NCBI GenBank assembly: GCA_944389195.1
Contig: CALXLM010000018.1
Coordinates: forward strand, 1-35,619
Direction of reading: 5' to 3'
DNA: 35,619 bases
DNA from: an uncultured Opitutales bacterium
GTDB lineage: Bacteria > Verrucomicrobiota > Verrucomicrobiia > Opitutales > Intestinicryptomonadaceae
Part shown: positions 32,367 to 35,619 of the stretch, piece after piece
How positions within the stretch are numbered: position 1 is the stretch's first letter
Layout: each line of letters begins with the position of its first letter
The notes under the pieces: generated by a model
What the model was told of the DNA's origin: nothing
The model's input: only the letters and a program-made list of their open reading frames with translations
Databases searched by the model: none
Made by a program: the position numbers and the translations under genes

Positions 32367-33104
32367 TCAACTCCCGCGCTTTTGCCCCGATGTTATGGCG
32401 ACGAATCCGAACGCCATGGGCAGCGTTTTGACGTTTTTCAAGCCGGCTTCGGCGAACATTTTTTCCACTTCGCAGCATTCGGGATATGACAGCGTCGTTT
32501 CGGAAAGATATTTGTAGTCCGACTTTCTCCCACCGCACGCCGCCGCCGCGCACGGCACGAATCCCGACATGAAAAACCTTTGAATATGCGCAAGCATTCC
32601 CTTTGCCCTGGATACCTCGAGCATGCACAGCGCCGCGTTCGGCTTCAGCACTCTCGCTATTTCGCGCAGGCACTCGCTTCTTCTTCGAAAATTTCTGAAG
32701 CCGAAAGATATCGCCGCGCCGTCAAAAACGGAGTCGCCAAACGGCAGCCTTTCGCAGTCGGCCTCGATAAATTCCACATTCCGTCCGGGAAGCTTTTTTG
32801 CGAATTTTGCGCGCGCAATATCGAGCATCGGAACGCAAAAGTCCACGCATTTTATTGACGCGTTCGGATACATTCGGGCAATCGCCAAGGCTGAGTCTCC
32901 GCTTCCGCATGCGATATCGGCAACGAGAGTTTCTCCGTTTCCGAGCTTCATCTGAGACGCGAGCCTCTTTCTCCAGATTGCGTCCATACCGAAAGTCATG
33001 GCGCGGTTGATCAGGTCGTAATGCGCGGCGGTGTGCGCGAACATCGCCTTTACGGAGTTCTCGTCGCGCTTCGACGGATCCGCAGAGGGCGGGCAGCTAT
33101 TCAT
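32367..33104 (-). CDS. ubiE: UbiE/MenG-type C-methyltransferase (menaquinone biosynthesis)
   Basis: A 245-residue methyltransferase. It has the family start VKAMFAHTAAHYDLINRAMTFG, WRKRL, SAM motif I VADIACGSGDSALA (about 61-74), the acidic motif IKCVDFC, the block AISFGFRNFRRR and a YKYLSETTLSYP segment near the C-terminus, all typical for demethylmenaquinone methyltransferase. It catalyses the last methylation of menaquinone (or ubiquinone). The block AAAACGGRKSDY replaces the usual P-x-x-G...D-Y stretch with two extra Cys but keeps the shape. It overlaps the end of the ClpX-like gene by 8 bp. Other men genes are not in the window. Confidence 0.88.
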   Translation of the reverse strand: MNSCPPSADPSKRDENSVKAMFAHTAAHYDLINRAMTFGMDAIWRKRLASQMKLGNGETLVADIACGSGDSALAIARMYPNASIKCVDFCVPMLDIARAKFAKKLPGRNVEFIEADCERLPFGDSVFDGAAISFGFRNFRRRSECLREIARVLKPNAALCMLEVSRAKGMLAHIQRFFMSGFVPCAAAACGGRKSDYKYLSETTLSYPECCEVEKMFAEAGLKNVKTLPMAFGFVAITSGQKRGS

Positions 33105-34704
33105 TTTTCGTCCCTTTAAACGAATTTACGACCATGTCTGACAAATATTTATCGGGCGATTTTACGCATTCGGAGCTTATTTTGAAGCTCGTTTCGCCGG
33201 TGTTTCTGGATACGATTGCCAGCCCGTGGTGGAAGTCTTTGAAAATGCCCTCGCACACGGCGGATACGGATTTGTCGCGGTCGACAGCCTCGGCTATAAG
33301 CTCGCGTTTTGCGTCTTCGTCGAAGACGAGTTCGTATCCGGTTTTTGTTTTGAAGGAATCGGCGAATTTCGATATGTCCGAGAGCATGGAATCCCTTATG
33401 AGATCCCCGTTATCGACAAGAAGTTCCTTGAGCGTCTCTTTCGGGTTTTCAACCGTTCTCGTATTGAGTTCAAAGTTTTTTATTCCCGACGACGGAAGCT
33501 CGAATTTATAATCCCGCAGGGTGCGCTCCAGAACCGTCATCAGCCCCCTTGCTCCGGTCTTTTCCATGTACGCCAGATTGGATATGGCTTTCACCGCTTC
33601 GGGAGTGATGCTGAAATCTATGCCGTATCCACTGAAATCCTCCCTGTACTGCTTTAGTATGGAGCCTTCCGACGATACGAGAATTTCGGCGATATCGTCG
33701 GGTTTTAGCGCCTCGCAGGCAACTCGCACGGGAAGCCTTCCTATAAATTCGGCCTCGAAGCCGTATTTTATAAAATCGCTCGTTTCGGCGAATTTGAGGT
33801 AGTCAGAGTTGTCGGAGTCTTTTGCGTAATCGGCGTCGGAGGAGAAGCCTATGGTTCCCTTGTTCATTCTTTTGGCTATGTCCTCTCCGAGCTTGTCGAA
33901 CGCCCCGCTTACTATAAACAGAATATGCCGCGTGTTGATTGTGCGTTTCGGCTTTTTGCCGCTTCTTGCGCTCATGGCCATTTGCATCTGCCCCATCATG
34001 TCCTGAGGGCTCACCACGCTGACATTCGATTCCTCCATGAGCTTTAGAAGGTTTATTTGCACCCCGCGGCCCGATACGTCCCTGCCTCCGAAATCGCCCC
34101 TTCCGGCTATCTTGTCTATTTCGTCGATGTAAATTATGCCGTATTGTGCGACGTCCACGTTGCCGTTTGCGGTTTTGACTAAATCGCGGACGAGGTCCTC
34201 GACGTCGGCGCCCACGTATCCGGTTTCCGAAAATTTTGTCGCGTCTGCCTTGACGAAGGGAACCCCGATAAGCTTTGCTATTGTGCGCATCAGGTAGGTC
34301 TTGCCGACCCCCGTCGGGCCGAGGATAAGTATGTTTTGCTTGCCGTATTCGAGATCCTTTATGCCGGGATTTTCAATGCACCTGCGCACATGGTTGTAGT
34401 GGTCGCAAATGGCCACCGACAATACCTTTTTTGCCTCGTCCTGCTTTATGACATAGCGGTTGAGGTAGTCGCGTATTTCGCGGGGCTTCATTGAGAATTC
34501 CCGTATGCGCTTGAGAATTTCTTCCGATTCGTCCTCATGCGGCGGCGTCCCCGCGGCCTGTTCGTGCGCAGACATGAACGGATTTCCGCCGAACTCCACC
34601 TTGACCGGCTTGCCCCCGAAAAGCCCCTCGAGCTGTTTTTTCAGTTCGTCCAAAGGGTTTTCGTTTTTAGGTTTTTCCTCTTTTTCCGGTTTGTCGTTGT
34701 CCAT
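33097..34704 (-). CDS. ClpX-like AAA+ ATPase without zinc domain, with C-terminal lid-like extension
   Basis: A 535-residue AAA+ unfoldase resembling ClpX. In order: an acidic/Lys-rich N-tail (1-70) without the four-Cys zinc domain of ClpX, a helix REIRDYLNRYVIKQDEAKK, Walker A GPTGVGKT (129-136), pore loop GYVG (162-165), Walker B IIYIDEID (190-197), an IGF tripeptide (285-287) as used by ClpX to dock on ClpP, the Arg finger in FIGRLP (about 323), and sensor 2 GARGL (384-388). Canonical ClpX ends near here. This protein goes on for about 120 residues; from about 456 (GYELVFDEDAKRELIAEA) the sequence can be matched with the preceding lid (GIDFSITPEAVKAISNLA), so it may hold a second lid-like domain. 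No clpP is near. Expected role: ATP-driven protein unfolding, with or without ClpP. Confidence 0.85.
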   Translation of the reverse strand: MDNDKPEKEEKPKNENPLDELKKQLEGLFGGKPVKVEFGGNPFMSAHEQAAGTPPHEDESEEILKRIREFSMKPREIRDYLNRYVIKQDEAKKVLSVAICDHYNHVRRCIENPGIKDLEYGKQNILILGPTGVGKTYLMRTIAKLIGVPFVKADATKFSETGYVGADVEDLVRDLVKTANGNVDVAQYGIIYIDEIDKIAGRGDFGGRDVSGRGVQINLLKLMEESNVSVVSPQDMMGQMQMAMSARSGKKPKRTINTRHILFIVSGAFDKLGEDIAKRMNKGTIGFSSDADYAKDSDNSDYLKFAETSDFIKYGFEAEFIGRLPVRVACEALKPDDIAEILVSSEGSILKQYREDFSGYGIDFSITPEAVKAISNLAYMEKTGARGLMTVLERTLRDYKFELPSSGIKNFELNTRTVENPKETLKELLVDNGDLIRDSMLSDISKFADSFKTKTGYELVFDEDAKRELIAEAVDRDKSVSAVCEGIFKDFHHGLAIVSRNTGETSFKISSECVKSPDKYLSDMVVNSFKGTKNE

Positions 34705-34745
34705 AAATAAAAGTAAAAATCGGGCGCTGGGTTTCCGCGGCGCGT

Positions 34746-35619
34746 TTATTTTTTCAGCATATCTGCGATGTTTCGGGCGAGTTCGGAGAATATCCCGCGC
34801 GCTGCCTCCGAAGGAGTGTCCGTGTGCAAAGTTTTGTCTATCGGCACGCGCGCCGCCACAGGAACGTTAAGGCGCGCCGCAGCCCCGTCGGCAAAACCCT
34901 CTCCAAAAATGTACTCTTTGGAACCGTCGGGCATCTGAAAATAAGCCATGTTTTCCACGACGCCCAATATTTTTACCCCGCATTTTTCAAATACGGCCGC
35001 CCCGCGCGCGGCGGTTGTCGCCGCCAGATTGTTCGGGGTTGTCACAACCAGCGCGCCGTCGAGGGGTATCGTTTGGACGACGCTTAAAACGGCGTCCCCC
35101 GTGCCGGGCGGCAGGTCTATGACCATTGCGTCCAAATTACCCCACACCATTTCTTCGGCAAACTGCTTTATTGCGCTGGTGACCATGGGGCCGCGCCACA
35201 ATAGAGGCTGGTCGTCTTCGACGAGCATTCCCATGGACATCACCTTTATGCCGTCTATGGTGGGGGGGACTATTTTTTCGTCTGGAGTGACGTCCGGGAA
35301 CACCTTTTCACCGAGCAGAATAGATGCGCTCGGGCCGTGTATGTCGCAGTCCATAAGCCCTACGCGCGCTTCGCCTTTTGGCGGAAACATTTCCGCAAAC
35401 GCCCTCACAAGGTTTACCGCTATCGTGCTCTTGCCCACACCGCCTTTCCCCGAGGCGACCGCAATTTTGATTCCAACGTTCGAAAGGGTTTTCGATTTCG
35501 GAACGGGCGCGGCGCTTTTGGACGGATCCTCCGATAGCAGTACGACCTCAAATTTGCAATTCGGATATGTCGATTCGAGAAGTTTTGTGGATTCCAGCGC
35601 GATTTTTTTCGCCGGTTCG
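34746..35619 (-). CDS. Mrp/ApbC-type P-loop ATPase, N-terminus beyond the window
   Basis: At least 290 codons, open to the window edge. The deviant Walker A reads IAVASGKGGVGKST; it starts before the GTG at 35438, so the gene does not begin there, and the translated stretch up to the edge (KFEVVLLSEDPSKS) fits the end of an N-terminal DUF59/MIP18-like domain. Further blocks are GLMDCDIHGPSAS, DQPLLWRGPM, IDLPPGTGDAVLSV and VVENMAYFQMPDG. The family carries and transfers Fe-S clusters in the cytoplasm as a dimer. The C-terminal CxxC that bridges a cluster in many members is missing; the place reads FQMPDGSKEY, as in several other lineages. It is 41 bp upstream of the ClpX-like gene in the same direction. 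Confidence 0.9.
   Translation of the reverse strand, partial: EPAKKIALESTKLLESTYPNCKFEVVLLSEDPSKSAAPVPKSKTLSNVGIKIAVASGKGGVGKSTIAVNLVRAFAEMFPPKGEARVGLMDCDIHGPSASILLGEKVFPDVTPDEKIVPPTIDGIKVMSMGMLVEDDQPLLWRGPMVTSAIKQFAEEMVWGNLDAMVIDLPPGTGDAVLSVVQTIPLDGALVVTTPNNLAATTAARGAAVFEKCGVKILGVVENMAYFQMPDGSKEYIFGEGFADGAAARLNVPVAARVPIDKTLHTDTPSEAARGIFSELARNIADMLKK

Noticed and set aside
35436-35438. GTG as the start of the Mrp-type ATPase
   Set aside because: It falls inside the Walker A motif GKGGVGKST; the frame continues upstream with SGKGG and a plausible N-terminal domain to the window edge.

Overview
The window looks like a chromosomal segment of a carbohydrate-degrading Gram-negative bacterium, most likely of the Verrucomicrobiota (Opitutales-like). 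This is inferred from two neighbouring proteins ending in a PEP-CTERM sorting tail of the VPEPAEWA type, a long pseudopilin of the kind abundant in Verrucomicrobiota/Lentisphaerota, many signal-peptide glycosidases and esterases, and paired Tat-exported Gfo/Idh/MocA oxidoreductases. Many genes have no visible Shine-Dalgarno sequence; others have a clear one. There is no rRNA, tRNA, CRISPR array, insertion sequence or phage gene that I can recognise.

Layout. 1-577: AT-rich, no recognisable gene, one strong hairpin. 620-3481 (+): a Na+/H+ antiporter-like protein and a dihydrolipoamide dehydrogenase-family enzyme. 3504-7853: a beta-propeller lipoprotein (-), a phosphatase-fold protein whose active site looks decayed (+), and a sialate O-acetylesterase-type enzyme (+). 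8101-10912 (-): an apparent three-gene unit of two paralogous CE1-like esterases and a GH5-like glycosidase. 11011-16684 (+): a K+/H+ antiporter, a GH42-like glycosidase and rhamnulokinase. Between the last two, on the minus strand, lies a small zinc-ribbon reading frame that is not an uninterrupted ORF because it carries an in-frame TGA. 17469-21114 (-): two PEP-CTERM surface proteins and a pseudopilin, each followed by its own intrinsic terminator. 21334-25557 (+): MgtE Mg2+ transporter and the Gfo/Idh/MocA pair. 26160-27393 (-): FolD and a small lipoprotein. 27557-29773 (+): GH36 alpha-galactosidase. 29963-31020 (-): RsmG and Ndk. 31144-31488 (+): a small pseudopilin. 31532-35619 (-): a closely packed set of RluA-type pseudouridine synthase, UbiE/MenG methyltransferase, a ClpX-like AAA+ protein and a Mrp-type ATPase that runs off the window edge.

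How the genes fit together. The exported enzymes (GH5-like, two esterases, SGNH-type acetylesterase, GH42-like, GH36) together with rhamnulokinase and the Gfo/Idh/MocA pair suggest use of acetylated, galactose- and rhamnose-containing plant or mucin glycans. No SusC/D pair or regulator is present here, so a single polysaccharide utilisation locus cannot be claimed. The right third is housekeeping.

Most worth a second look: (1) the 85-codon zinc-ribbon frame at 14754-15011, where TGA replaces the first cysteine of a CxxC pair and a 9-bp hairpin starts 8 nt after it; it is either a recent nonsense mutation or a candidate UxxC selenoprotein; (2) the ClpX-like protein, with no zinc domain, an IGF loop and what looks like a second copy of the AAA+ lid; (3) the phosphatase homologue that has lost several metal ligands; (4) a C10 tract inside a PEP-CTERM gene, a possible phase switch.
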